The notes beneath the pieces were generated by a model. It made no database searches and was not told where the DNA came from. It worked only from the letters and a program-made list of their open reading frames with translations. The position numbers and the translations under genes are program-made. A stretch of 52,064 bases of DNA, from positions 1-52,064 of the forward strand of contig JAQTXA010000020.1 of NCBI GenBank assembly GCA_028689025.1, read 5' to 3'. Shown in pieces: positions 1 through 7,665 of the stretch; positions within the stretch are counted from its first letter, which is position 1; every line of letters starts with the position of its first letter. Source of the DNA: Aliarcobacter sp. (GTDB lineage Bacteria > Campylobacterota > Campylobacteria > Campylobacterales > Arcobacteraceae).

Positions 1-288
1 ACAGAAGCTCCAACAGAAGCTCCAACAGAAGCTCCAACAGAAGCTCCAACAGAAGCTCCAACAGAAGCTCCAACAGAAGCGCCAACTGAAGCGCCAACAG
101 AAGCTCCAACAGAAGCGCCAACTGAAGCGCCAACTGAAGCGCCAACTGAGGCACCAACTGAAGCGCCAACTGAGGCACCAACTGAAGCACCAACTGAAGC
201 ACCAACTGAAGCACCAACTGAAGCACCAACAGAAGCTCCAACAGAAGCTCCAACAGAAGCTCCAACAGAAGCTCCAACAGAAGCTCCA
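1..288 (+). repeat. 12-bp minisatellite encoding TEAP (24 copies in window, continues left)
   Basis: The unit is ACAGAAGCTCCA with synonymous variants (ACT for Thr, GCG/GCA for Ala, GAG for Glu). The unit is a multiple of three, so copy-number change would alter protein length without a frameshift. Shorter TEAP runs recur near 346-372 and 421-435. The number of copies upstream of the window is unknown. Confidence 0.95.
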
Positions 289-1644
289 ACAGAAGAACCA
301 AAAGACAAGTCTGAAAAAGAGAAATCTGGAAAAGAAGAACCGACTGAGGCTCCAACAGAAGCTCCAACAGAAGAACCAAAAGACAAGTCTGAAAAAGAGA
401 AATCTGGAAAAGAAGAACCGACTGAGGCTCCAACGGAAGAAGTGACTGAAGAACCAAAAGACAAATCTGAAAAAGAGAAATCTGGAAAAGAAGAACCAAC
501 TGAGGCTCCAACAGAAGAACCAAAAGACAAGTCTGAAAAAGACAAGTCTGAAAAAGACAAGTCTGAAAAAGACAAGTCTGAAAAAGACAAGTCTGAAAAA
601 GACAAGTCTGGAAAAGAAGAACCAAAAGACAAATCTGGAAAAGAAGAACCAAAAGACAAATCTGGAAAAGATGACAACAAAGACAAGTCTGGAAAAGATG
701 ACAACAAAGACAAATCTGGAAAAGATGACAACAAAGACAAATCTGGAAAAGATGACAACAAAGACAAGTCTGGAAAAGATGACAACAAAGACAAATCTGG
801 AAAAGATGACAACAAAGACAAGTCTGGAAAAGATGACAACAAAGACAAGTCTGGAAAAGATGACAACAAAGAATCAGCTAATGTTAATCATTTAGTTGTT
901 GCAGCTGAGAATAATGGTCATGGAAATGGAGACCAAGATGCTCCTGGAAATTCAGAGTCAAATAATAACGCTGAAAACAGTGAAAACTCTGGTAATGGTA
1001 ATTCTGGAAATAGCAAAGAAAATGATGATGATTCTTCAAAAGCAAATAATGGTCATGGAAATGGAGACCAAGATGCTCCTGGAAATTCAGAGTCAAATAA
1101 CAACGCTGAAAACAGTGAAAACTCTGGTAATGGTAATTCTGGAAATAGTAGTCATGAAGATAACTCTTCAGCAAAAGGAAATAATGGATTTGGAAATGGT
1201 GACCAAGATGCTCCTGGAAATTCAGCTTCTAATAACAATGCTGAAAATAGTGAGCAATCAGGAAGTACGAACCCATCGAGTTCAGAACAAAATGAGTTAG
1301 GTGATCCACAAATTTTAGATTTTGGTAACAAAGGTGTGATAGAGTTAGATTTAGATAATATCCCAGACAATACAGTTATTGATATGGATAATAATAAATC
1401 TAATAGTTTAGATATAAACCTTGATGATTTACTTCAAGACAAAGATTCTGGAATGATTACAATTCTTGGAGATAATAAAGATGAAGTAACAATTTCTGGT
1501 AATACTGAAGGGTTTGAAAAATCTTCAACAGTTGATGATAGTGGAAATTGTTTTGATGTTTTATCAAATGGTAATTTAACTATCATGATAGAAAATGGTC
1601 TATTAGATGATGGAAATAATGGTTCAGAGGGACATGGTCATTAA
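1..1644 (+). CDS. C-terminal part of a giant repeat-rich secreted surface protein (5' end outside window)
   Basis: The frame is open from base 1, so this is a fragment of 547 residues of a longer protein; the GTG at 442 is an internal Val codon. In order it holds 24 tandem TEAP tetrapeptides (1-288), mixed TEAP / KDKSEKEKSGKEEP blocks, five DKSEK pentapeptides (526-600), nine-residue EEPKDKSGK and DDNKDKSGK repeats (616-858), and two and a half 45-residue Asn/Gly-rich repeats containing GNGDQDAPGNS (910-1044, 1045-1179, from 1180). A non-repetitive tail of about 115 residues (1297-1641) is rich in Asp, Asn, Leu and Ile. That tail resembles the end domain of large type I-secreted, BapA/LapA-like adhesins (LDINLDDLL, ITILGDNKDEVTI, NGNLTI). 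No canonical RTX nonapeptides and no LPXTG signal are seen. Type I secretion is inferred from this resemblance. The downstream gene may modify this protein. Confidence 0.8.
   Translation, partial: TEAPTEAPTEAPTEAPTEAPTEAPTEAPTEAPTEAPTEAPTEAPTEAPTEAPTEAPTEAPTEAPTEAPTEAPTEAPTEAPTEAPTEAPTEAPTEAPTEEPKDKSEKEKSGKEEPTEAPTEAPTEEPKDKSEKEKSGKEEPTEAPTEEVTEEPKDKSEKEKSGKEEPTEAPTEEPKDKSEKDKSEKDKSEKDKSEKDKSEKDKSGKEEPKDKSGKEEPKDKSGKDDNKDKSGKDDNKDKSGKDDNKDKSGKDDNKDKSGKDDNKDKSGKDDNKDKSGKDDNKDKSGKDDNKESANVNHLVVAAENNGHGNGDQDAPGNSESNNNAENSENSGNGNSGNSKENDDDSSKANNGHGNGDQDAPGNSESNNNAENSENSGNGNSGNSSHEDNSSAKGNNGFGNGDQDAPGNSASNNNAENSEQSGSTNPSSSEQNELGDPQILDFGNKGVIELDLDNIPDNTVIDMDNNKSNSLDINLDDLLQDKDSGMITILGDNKDEVTISGNTEGFEKSSTVDDSGNCFDVLSNGNLTIMIENGLLDDGNNGSEGHGH
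526..858 (+). repeat. 15-bp and 27-bp in-frame tandem repeats (DKSEK; EEPKDKSGK; DDNKDKSGK)
   Basis: Five perfect copies of a 15-bp unit (526-600) are followed by DKSGK (601-615), two 27-bp units encoding EEPKDKSGK (616-669) and seven 27-bp units encoding DDNKDKSGK (670-858). Copies differ mainly by AAG/AAA in one Lys codon, which indicates recent amplification. Each unit carries one Ser in an acidic and basic context. Confidence 0.95.
910..1260 (+). repeat. 135-bp tandem repeat, about 2.5 copies
   Basis: The copies start at 910, 1045 and 1180 (spacing 135 bp, 45 residues) with NNGHGNGDQDAPGNS, NNGHGNGDQDAPGNS and the variant NNGFGNGDQDAPGNS. Each continues with NNNAENSE-type sequence. The third copy diverges after NSEQSG and runs into the unique C-terminal domain. 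Confidence 0.9.
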
Positions 1645-1653
1645 TATTAAAAA

Positions 1654-1681
1654 AATGTATAGAGATTTTTCTCTATACATT
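1654..1681 (+). terminator. Hairpin after the repeat protein gene
   Basis: A perfect 12-bp stem, AATGTATAGAGA (1654-1665) with its complement at 1670-1681, and a TTTT loop begins 10 bases after the stop codon. No T-tract follows on the plus strand (A-rich instead), so termination may be partial and the kinase-transferase gene 20 bases downstream may receive read-through. Confidence 0.6.
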
Positions 1682-1701
1682 AAAAAAGTGGTTTATAAAT
1701 C

Positions 1702-3711
1702 GTGAATAAATATGAAATAATTAAAGAACTTGGTTCAGGTGTAGGTACTATTGTTAATTTATGTAAAAGTAACGATAAAAATTGTGTTATAAAAGAATTA
1801 ACTGATACAAAATATTATGATAATTTAGAAGATGAACTAAATATTTTATCAGCTATCCCAAAACATAATCATATTATCAATGTTCAAAACAGTTTTATTT
1901 TTGACAAAAAAATATATATCGAATATGAATATTGTAAAGATGGCGATTTATACGATTTCATTAAACAAAAGGGCACATTAGATGAAACAAAATCCCTTTT
2001 ATTACTCTCTCAAATTAGCTCAGCTTTAATACATGCTAAAAATTCTGGATTTTATCATTGTGATATAAAACCTGAAAATATTTTACTAAGAAATGATAAT
2101 GAATTTGTAATCTCAGATTGGGATTTAGCAAAAAACACAAATACAAATAGTATTAGTTTAAATCATGGTTCAACACTAACTATGGCACCTGAAATTATGT
2201 TAGGAGAGCTTAGTGAAAACTCGGATGTTTATTCTCTTGGATGTTTGTTATATTTTTGTCTATTTGGAAAAAGAGTTTTTGATTTAAAAACATCAACACC
2301 ACAATATGAAAGAGTATTAACCCATTTAGAAACTAAGTTTATCTTACCACAAAATAATCTATCTATTGATTTCCAAAAACTACTTATCTCAATGTTAAAT
2401 AAAAATCCTAAAAAAAGAGCATCTTTAGAACATATTCATAGTTTCCTAAACAAAAAAGAGTTTCTTTTAAAAGATGATAATGTAGATGTTTATGACTCTT
2501 TATCTGATTTTATATGTGAAAAAAGAGTTGAAGAGAATAAAAAAACATCATTAAATAAATTTAATAGATACAAAAAAGAGTACGAAGAGAATAAAAATGA
2601 GTCATCAAAAAACTCAATGTTAACTCATTTAATTATTCTGGCATATTTAAAAGATAAAGATAGTCAAACAATACTCTCTTCATATTACAAAGATGGAATA
2701 TTAATAGAAAAAGATTCAAAAAAAGAAGAGACTTGGAAATCAAAAGCGCTAGGATTTGAGCCAATATCAGGAAAAAGAATCTTTATAAGTTTGGCTGCTT
2801 ATTGTGATGAGATGTTAGAATTTACACTAAAAAGTGCTTATAAGCACGCTAAGAATAAAGATAATATCTTTTTTGGTGTTGTTGATCAAAACTATGAAAA
2901 TCAAAGGGAACGACTTCAAACTTTGGATTTTTCAAAACAGATTAGATATTGTCACACTTTTCCAAATGATACACTTGGTGTCTCTTGGGCTAGACATTTG
3001 GTTTTTTCTCTTTATGATAATGAAGAGTATTTTTTACAAGTTGATTCACACACTTATTTTGAAAAAAATTGGGATGAAAATCTTATTAATCAATATGAAA
3101 CCCTATTAAAAAAATCTCAGAAACCAATTATTTCAACTTATCCTTATGGCTTTAATATTGATGAAAATGGCAATGTTGTTTTTAAAAAACCTAGTGGAAA
3201 ATCTATTTTAGTTTTAAGACCAAAAGATGAGTGTACTTTAAGCCAAGATAATTTTGTATTACAATTTAGAGCCCAACACATAATATCTGATGAAGCAATT
3301 GCTGGATGTCATATTGCTGCTGGTTTTTTATTTGCAAAAGGTGATTTTATAGAAGAGATACCTTATGATCCATATTTATATTTTCATGGGGAAGAACAAA
3401 GTTTAGCTTTACGAGCTTATACTAAAGGTTGGGATATTTATCATCCAACATGGATACCGTTATATCATTTATATAAAAATATGGATACCTCTTATAATAC
3501 TCATCATTGGCATGGTGAAGTTTCGAAACAAAGAGATTTAGAGTGGACACATTTGAAACAAAGGTCAAAAGAGAGACTAAAAAAACTGATTAAAGGTGAA
3601 TTAAACAATAGCACTTATGGATTAGGAACAACAAGAAGTATGGAAGAGTATATTGAATTTAGTGGAATAGATTATTTTAACTACACAATTAAAAATAGCG
3701 CTAAAGCTTAA
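1702..3711 (+). CDS. Protein kinase / GlcNAc-transferase-like fusion protein
   Basis: The protein has 669 residues and a GTG start. Residues 1-260 form a Hanks-type Ser/Thr kinase domain: glycine loop GSGVGT (11-16), ATP-binding Lys31, probable helix-C Glu45, catalytic loop HCDIKPEN (119-126, with HCD in place of HRD), SDWD (138-141) in place of DFG, APE (162-164) and SDVYSLG (174-180). The key catalytic residues are present, so activity is plausible. After a linker (about 260-355), residues 359-640 resemble the GlcNAc-transferase family of Skp1-type polypeptide GlcNAc transferases (Pfam GlcNAc, PF11397). Visible features are VVDQNYE, a DSH at 448-450 as the DXD-like metal site, and HGEEQSLALRAYTKGWDIYHP. 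No signal peptide or membrane segment is seen, so it should act in the cytoplasm. It sits just after a Thr/Ser-repeat protein, a likely substrate (inference). Its stop overlaps the convergent histidine kinase gene by 4 bases. Confidence 0.85.
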   Translation: MNKYEIIKELGSGVGTIVNLCKSNDKNCVIKELTDTKYYDNLEDELNILSAIPKHNHIINVQNSFIFDKKIYIEYEYCKDGDLYDFIKQKGTLDETKSLLLLSQISSALIHAKNSGFYHCDIKPENILLRNDNEFVISDWDLAKNTNTNSISLNHGSTLTMAPEIMLGELSENSDVYSLGCLLYFCLFGKRVFDLKTSTPQYERVLTHLETKFILPQNNLSIDFQKLLISMLNKNPKKRASLEHIHSFLNKKEFLLKDDNVDVYDSLSDFICEKRVEENKKTSLNKFNRYKKEYEENKNESSKNSMLTHLIILAYLKDKDSQTILSSYYKDGILIEKDSKKEETWKSKALGFEPISGKRIFISLAAYCDEMLEFTLKSAYKHAKNKDNIFFGVVDQNYENQRERLQTLDFSKQIRYCHTFPNDTLGVSWARHLVFSLYDNEEYFLQVDSHTYFEKNWDENLINQYETLLKKSQKPIISTYPYGFNIDENGNVVFKKPSGKSILVLRPKDECTLSQDNFVLQFRAQHIISDEAIAGCHIAAGFLFAKGDFIEEIPYDPYLYFHGEEQSLALRAYTKGWDIYHPTWIPLYHLYKNMDTSYNTHHWHGEVSKQRDLEWTHLKQRSKERLKKLIKGELNNSTYGLGTTRSMEEYIEFSGIDYFNYTIKNSAKA

Positions 3712-4856
3712 TAATTTGGAAACAAGTAAATAAAACAACTTCCTTTATTTACTTGTGATTCTACTTCAATATCAACTCTATTTTTAACACAGATATTTTT
3801 AACAATACTAAGCCCTATTCCAAAACCACCCGTAATTTTATCACCTCTATAATATCGCTCAAAGATTTTTGATTTATCTTTTATTCCAATACCTTCATCT
3901 TTAAACATAAGTTTTATTTTATTCTCTTGTATTTGCAAAGATATTTCGATACTTGAGCTATCTTTTGAGTATTTGATTGCATTTGAGATGTTATTATCAA
4001 TAATTCTATAAAGCTCTAATTCATTGAAATTTATATGAATATCTTTTTGAATATTTATTAAAAATTTGATATTTTTTGAGATTACTAAGTCATTAAAAAA
4101 CTCAATTCTTCTTTCTAAAAAGAGTGAAAAATCTATATCTTTTTTTTCATCTTTTACAATATTTTGTTGCATGTAATATTCTAAATCCTCATAAATAACT
4201 GTCATATTTTTTAAAGCTGATTTTATTCGTAAGATATATTTATCATTTTTTAGTCGCATTTGTAACATATCAACATTAATTCTGGCAACTCCAATGGGAG
4301 TTTTTAGCTCATGCATTGCATCTTTTAGGAAATCATCTAAGTATTGATTTAATCTTTTGTATGGTTCGATACTTTGTTTGATAATAAAAAAAGAGGATAA
4401 AAACATAAAAAAGCTAATCAATAAAATCAAAATGATTGCATTATAAATTACTTGTGAATTATCTACATCTTTACAAACTACTAAAAACTTAGCATCTAAA
4501 ATATTTTGTTCTAGATAGTTTTTATAACAAATCTCATTTTTACTTATCAGAAATTCATCAGAAAAATCTAAATCATTTCTCCTTAACAAAGAGAAAATTA
4601 CCTGATTATTTTTATCAAAAATTCCAGAAAAATAGATATTAGAACGTGGATAATAAAAAGTAGAACTATTCTCTTTTTCAAAAGAGCTTATTTTTGAGAT
4701 TACAGAAAAAGCATGATTTTTTAAATCCATTTTATCTTTTATATTTTGATTTTCAAAAGAAGAATCCAAATAGAAATATATTGGAATAAAAGCTATTAAA
4801 AGTGTCAATAAAACTTGAATTAATATAAATTTAATCTCATATTTACTACTTATCAA
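3708..4856 (-). CDS. Membrane sensor histidine kinase
   Basis: The protein has 382 residues. Membrane segments at about 9-30 and 138-159 flank a periplasmic region of about 105 residues. The cytoplasmic part has an H-box HELKTP with His182, an N-box DNNISNAIKYS (near 288-298), a G1 box DEGIGI (320-325) and a G2 box GGFGIGLS (343-350), so it is a complete HisKA plus HATPase transmitter. The start is TTG, overlapping the end of the response regulator gene by 11 bases, with AGGA 8 bases upstream, which indicates translational coupling. It is the last gene of the cache sensor / regulator / kinase set. The signal is unknown; linkage to tsdA suggests sulfur oxyanions or a related redox cue (inference). 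Confidence 0.92.
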   Translation of the reverse strand: MISSKYEIKFILIQVLLTLLIAFIPIYFYLDSSFENQNIKDKMDLKNHAFSVISKISSFEKENSSTFYYPRSNIYFSGIFDKNNQVIFSLLRRNDLDFSDEFLISKNEICYKNYLEQNILDAKFLVVCKDVDNSQVIYNAIILILLISFFMFLSSFFIIKQSIEPYKRLNQYLDDFLKDAMHELKTPIGVARINVDMLQMRLKNDKYILRIKSALKNMTVIYEDLEYYMQQNIVKDEKKDIDFSLFLERRIEFFNDLVISKNIKFLINIQKDIHINFNELELYRIIDNNISNAIKYSKDSSSIEISLQIQENKIKLMFKDEGIGIKDKSKIFERYYRGDKITGGFGIGLSIVKNICVKNRVDIEVESQVNKGSCFIYLFPNY

Positions 4857-5505
4857 TTTTATATCCTACAAATCTTTTAGTTTTTATAAAATCCTTACAA
4901 GTTTTTTCTCTAATTCTTTTTATGCACATTCTAATATCAGAGTATGAAATCTCTTTATTTTCCCAAATTCTTTCATGTAAAGTTTCAATTGAGACAAAAA
5001 AACCTCTATTTTGAACTAAATAAGAGACAAGTTCACTCTCTTTTAAACTCAAATCTATTTGCTCTTTTTCTTTATACAAAATATTTTTTTTCACGTCAAA
5101 TTCATAATCAGGAACTACTTGTATAATATCATCCAAAGTTTTAAAACAGCTATTTTTAATTAGTTGCTCTATTCTAAACTTTAATTCAATCAAATCAAAT
5201 GGTTTTCTAATATAATCATTACAACCCAAATCATATCCACGACTAAGATTTGTTATATCTGTCAAAGAAGTAAGTATTATAATTGGCGTATTTAAGCCCT
5301 CTTTTCTAATAGTTTCAACCAATGTAAAACCATCCATTCCAGGAACTCTAATATCTAAAAGAAGTAAATCATAACTATTTGTAAAAACTGCATCTAAAGC
5401 ATCATCACCATTTTCAAAATCATCTACAATAAAATCAAGTTCTTGCAAAAACTCTTTTATGGATACTTTATATAAATAATCATCTTCAAGTAGTAGAATT
5501 TTCAT
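4846..5505 (-). CDS. OmpR/PhoB-family response regulator
   Basis: The protein has 219 residues. The receiver domain (1-115) carries the acidic pair Glu7/Asp8-Asp9, phosphoacceptor Asp51 in LLLLDIRVPG, Thr79 and Lys101 (KPF). A C-terminal winged-helix DNA-binding domain follows (about 128-219, with SLKESELVSYLV and IRMCIKRIREK). It begins 4 bases after the upstream cache-sensor gene and overlaps the kinase gene, so all three should be co-transcribed. It is the likely partner of that kinase and possibly controls tsdA. Confidence 0.93.
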   Translation of the reverse strand: MKILLLEDDYLYKVSIKEFLQELDFIVDDFENGDDALDAVFTNSYDLLLLDIRVPGMDGFTLVETIRKEGLNTPIIILTSLTDITNLSRGYDLGCNDYIRKPFDLIELKFRIEQLIKNSCFKTLDDIIQVVPDYEFDVKKNILYKEKEQIDLSLKESELVSYLVQNRGFFVSIETLHERIWENKEISYSDIRMCIKRIREKTCKDFIKTKRFVGYKIDK

Positions 5506-5509
5506 ATTT

Positions 5510-6448
5510 TCACTTTATAATAATCTCTTTTTTCTCTTTTAAAAGATGGTTTTTAAAATTTGTATCTTTTGCATTTATTTCACCCATATATTCATATTTT
5601 GGTAAATAATTAAAGTTCTGTTCATTTTTATCAAAAGAAATCATCAAAACTCCCACACTTTTTGAATCAATATCACCTAAAGGAATTTGAGTAACTATTT
5701 TATTCTTATTTTTATAATAAAACTGTTCATTTAACAAATACTCTTTATTTAAAGCAAGATAATCATAAAACTTTTTATCATAATCATTTTGTATAACCAC
5801 AAAATCGTCTAACATATTGTACTCTTGATAATATGTAGCAATTGGCAAATACTCTTTTTTCAAAAGAGGAATAATATCTATTCCCATATATTTTAACCTA
5901 TTTTTCAAATCACTATAATCTACTATAACTTCAATACTTCCAATATATTCCTCTTTTTCATTAAAAATTGGAGAAATTGCTTTTATATTAAATCTTTTTC
6001 CAAGTTCATTTGACACAAAAGGTTCTTGTGTCTGCTTTACTTTTACAACTCCTTTTCTAAAACTCTCTAAACTCAAGCCCATATCTTTATCTTCCCAGCT
6101 TCTTACAAAAACTTTTAAATCTTTTGTGTGAACTTGAATTTGCATATTATTTATATTTGTATAGTTTTTTATATTTTCAAGGGAGTTTAAAAGCTCTTTT
6201 TTCAACTCAATTGGTTTATCATTTTCTAAAAAACTAATAACATTTTGATTCTTAGAAAATAATATAGCCAAAGATAAAGCGTGATTTTTTTGATTTGTTA
6301 ACTCATTTTGTACAATTTCAACTCTATTTGAAACTAAAATATCAACTTGATTTTGTTCTACTTTATTGTTGTATTTGTATAAAAAGTATAAAAGAATAGA
6401 GATTATAATTATAAAAAGTAATATGAAGTTTTTGTATGTTTTATTCAT
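5510..6448 (-). CDS. Membrane-anchored periplasmic cache-type sensor protein
   Basis: The protein has 312 residues. One N-terminal membrane segment (about 9-24) is followed by a helix and a periplasmic region. VHTKDLKVFVRSW, GKRFNIKAISPIF and IGSIEVIVDYSDL are typical of double-cache (dCache_3-like) ligand-binding domains. There is no cytoplasmic output domain: the protein ends shortly after the second cache-like half. It therefore probably works as an accessory sensor for the adjacent two-component system. The start ATG has no strong ribosome-binding site and lies 21 bases after a terminator-like hairpin. The ligand is unknown. Family assignment is by eye. Confidence 0.75.
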   Translation of the reverse strand: MNKTYKNFILLFIIIISILLYFLYKYNNKVEQNQVDILVSNRVEIVQNELTNQKNHALSLAILFSKNQNVISFLENDKPIELKKELLNSLENIKNYTNINNMQIQVHTKDLKVFVRSWEDKDMGLSLESFRKGVVKVKQTQEPFVSNELGKRFNIKAISPIFNEKEEYIGSIEVIVDYSDLKNRLKYMGIDIIPLLKKEYLPIATYYQEYNMLDDFVVIQNDYDKKFYDYLALNKEYLLNEQFYYKNKNKIVTQIPLGDIDSKSVGVLMISFDKNEQNFNYLPKYEYMGEINAKDTNFKNHLLKEKKEIIIK

Positions 6449-6469
6449 AATTTAATAGGATCTAAAAAT

Positions 6470-6499
6470 AAAGGAGAATATGAAATCATATTCTCCTTT
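6470..6499 (-). terminator. Strong hairpin between tsdA and the cache-sensor gene
   Basis: A 14-bp perfect stem, AAAGGAGAATATGA and its complement, with a 2-base apex lies right after the tsdA stop. On the minus strand it is followed by ATTTTTAG, a short U-rich run. It can act as a leaky intrinsic terminator or as a 3' stabiliser, leaving tsdA mRNA more abundant than the regulatory genes downstream. Confidence 0.75.
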
Positions 6500-6502
6500 T
6501 TA

Positions 6503-7480
6503 TTATTTGATAATTTTACCAAAAGGTCCAACTTGATGCTCTTTTGTTTCAAGACCTGGTCTATAAACATCAGGAGCTTTTACAACAGCATCTGGGAAAT
6601 CATTATTTCTATTGATTTTTTCAGGTCTATAGTGAGAATCCATATTTATAAAAGCAGCTACATTGTAAGCTTCTTCATCTGTTAAAACTGAAGCTTCTTT
6701 TGTTGCACCTAAAGGCATATTACTTTTAATAAAGTCAGCAGCTTTTAGAACTCTATACATTCCTGCACCTTTGTTATATGTATCTTCTGTTCCCCAAAGT
6801 GCTGGGTACAAATAACCATTTGCACGACCTTCATTTTTAACTCCTTCACCATTTGCACCATGACATGCTGCACATTGTAAAGCATAAACCGCTTCTCCTT
6901 TTTTCGGATCTGCTGCTTGAGTTTTAATCATTTTTCTATCGATTTTTGCTAGTCCTCTTCCCTCAAGTGCCATTGTACCAACTGGAACACCTTGACTTAG
7001 CCAATGCATGTAAGCTTGCATTGCACTCATCTCTTTACTATCAAGTGGCAATTTATATCCATTCATACTTCTTTCCATACAACCATTAATTCTATCAGCT
7101 AAAGTACCAACTTTATCTTCTCTTGGTCTATATTGTGGAAAAGCTGCAAATACTCCAACAAATGGAGCAGAATATGCTTTTGTACCAGCATCTAAGTGAC
7201 AGTTTTGACATTGGTTGTTATTTCCAGCAAATCTCATTTTTGGATCTTCAACCTCTGGACCTATGTACTTTGAAGTGTGAACAATTAGCTCTTTTCCATA
7301 TTTAACAAGTTCCCCATACTTGTTATTTGGAATGTTTTTTTCATCTGGAACTTTAAACTCAACTTTTACATCTGATTTATATCCATTGTTTGAACGAGCA
7401 CCTAACTCTTTTGCATCAAATGAGAACAAAGAACTAACACACAATGCAGATAAAGCTGCAATCATAATAATCTTTTTCAT
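6503..7480 (-). CDS. tsdA: Diheme thiosulfate dehydrogenase / tetrathionate reductase TsdA
   Basis: The protein has 325 residues including a Sec signal peptide (about 1-20). Two c-type heme sites are visible: CQNCH (91-95) and CAACH (203-207). NGCMERSMNG supplies Cys134, the unusual axial Cys ligand of heme 1 in this family. NMPLG places Asn254-Met255 at the heme 2 ligand position; to my recollection the C. jejuni enzyme, which favours tetrathionate reduction, has the same pair. The enzyme interconverts thiosulfate and tetrathionate in the periplasm. The start ATG has a strong AGGGGG site. Downstream on the same strand lie a cache sensor, a response regulator and a kinase, separated by a hairpin. 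Confidence 0.92.
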   Translation of the reverse strand: MKKIIMIAALSALCVSSLFSFDAKELGARSNNGYKSDVKVEFKVPDEKNIPNNKYGELVKYGKELIVHTSKYIGPEVEDPKMRFAGNNNQCQNCHLDAGTKAYSAPFVGVFAAFPQYRPREDKVGTLADRINGCMERSMNGYKLPLDSKEMSAMQAYMHWLSQGVPVGTMALEGRGLAKIDRKMIKTQAADPKKGEAVYALQCAACHGANGEGVKNEGRANGYLYPALWGTEDTYNKGAGMYRVLKAADFIKSNMPLGATKEASVLTDEEAYNVAAFINMDSHYRPEKINRNNDFPDAVVKAPDVYRPGLETKEHQVGPFGKIIK

Positions 7481-7511
7481 AAATAATTTCCCCCTACTAT
7501 TTAACTGTAAA

Positions 7512-7517
7512 ATTATA
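7512..7517 (-). promoter_or_regulatory. Probable -10 element of tsdA
   Basis: TATAAT on the minus strand, 32 bases before the tsdA start codon, in an AT-rich region. No clear -35 is visible, as is common for sigma-70 promoters in Campylobacterota. Confidence 0.45.
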
Positions 7518-7665
7518 ACATTTATATATAACTTGAAAGTAACAAATAGGTATTTATAACTCTATTTAAGAGTTTGTTTTTTGATTTTTTTATAAAATTA
7601 AATAGATAATAAGTATTTCATCAAATTTTTAGTACCATTCCGTTTAAAAACTAAAAAGGAAGTAA

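Noticed and set aside
442..444. GTG as start of the repeat-protein gene
   Set aside because: The same frame is open and repeat-coding back to base 1; this GTG is a Val codon in a TEEVTEEP segment without a ribosome-binding site.
1..858. Possible CRISPR array in the tandem repeat region
   Set aside because: Units are contiguous, multiples of three, vary at synonymous positions and have no spacers; they code for protein.
671..1370. Overlapping open frames on both strands in the repeat region (for example 671-895 and 896-1300 plus, 884-1174 minus)
   Set aside because: They are by-products of low-complexity repeats lacking stops in other frames; they have no start signals and abnormal composition.
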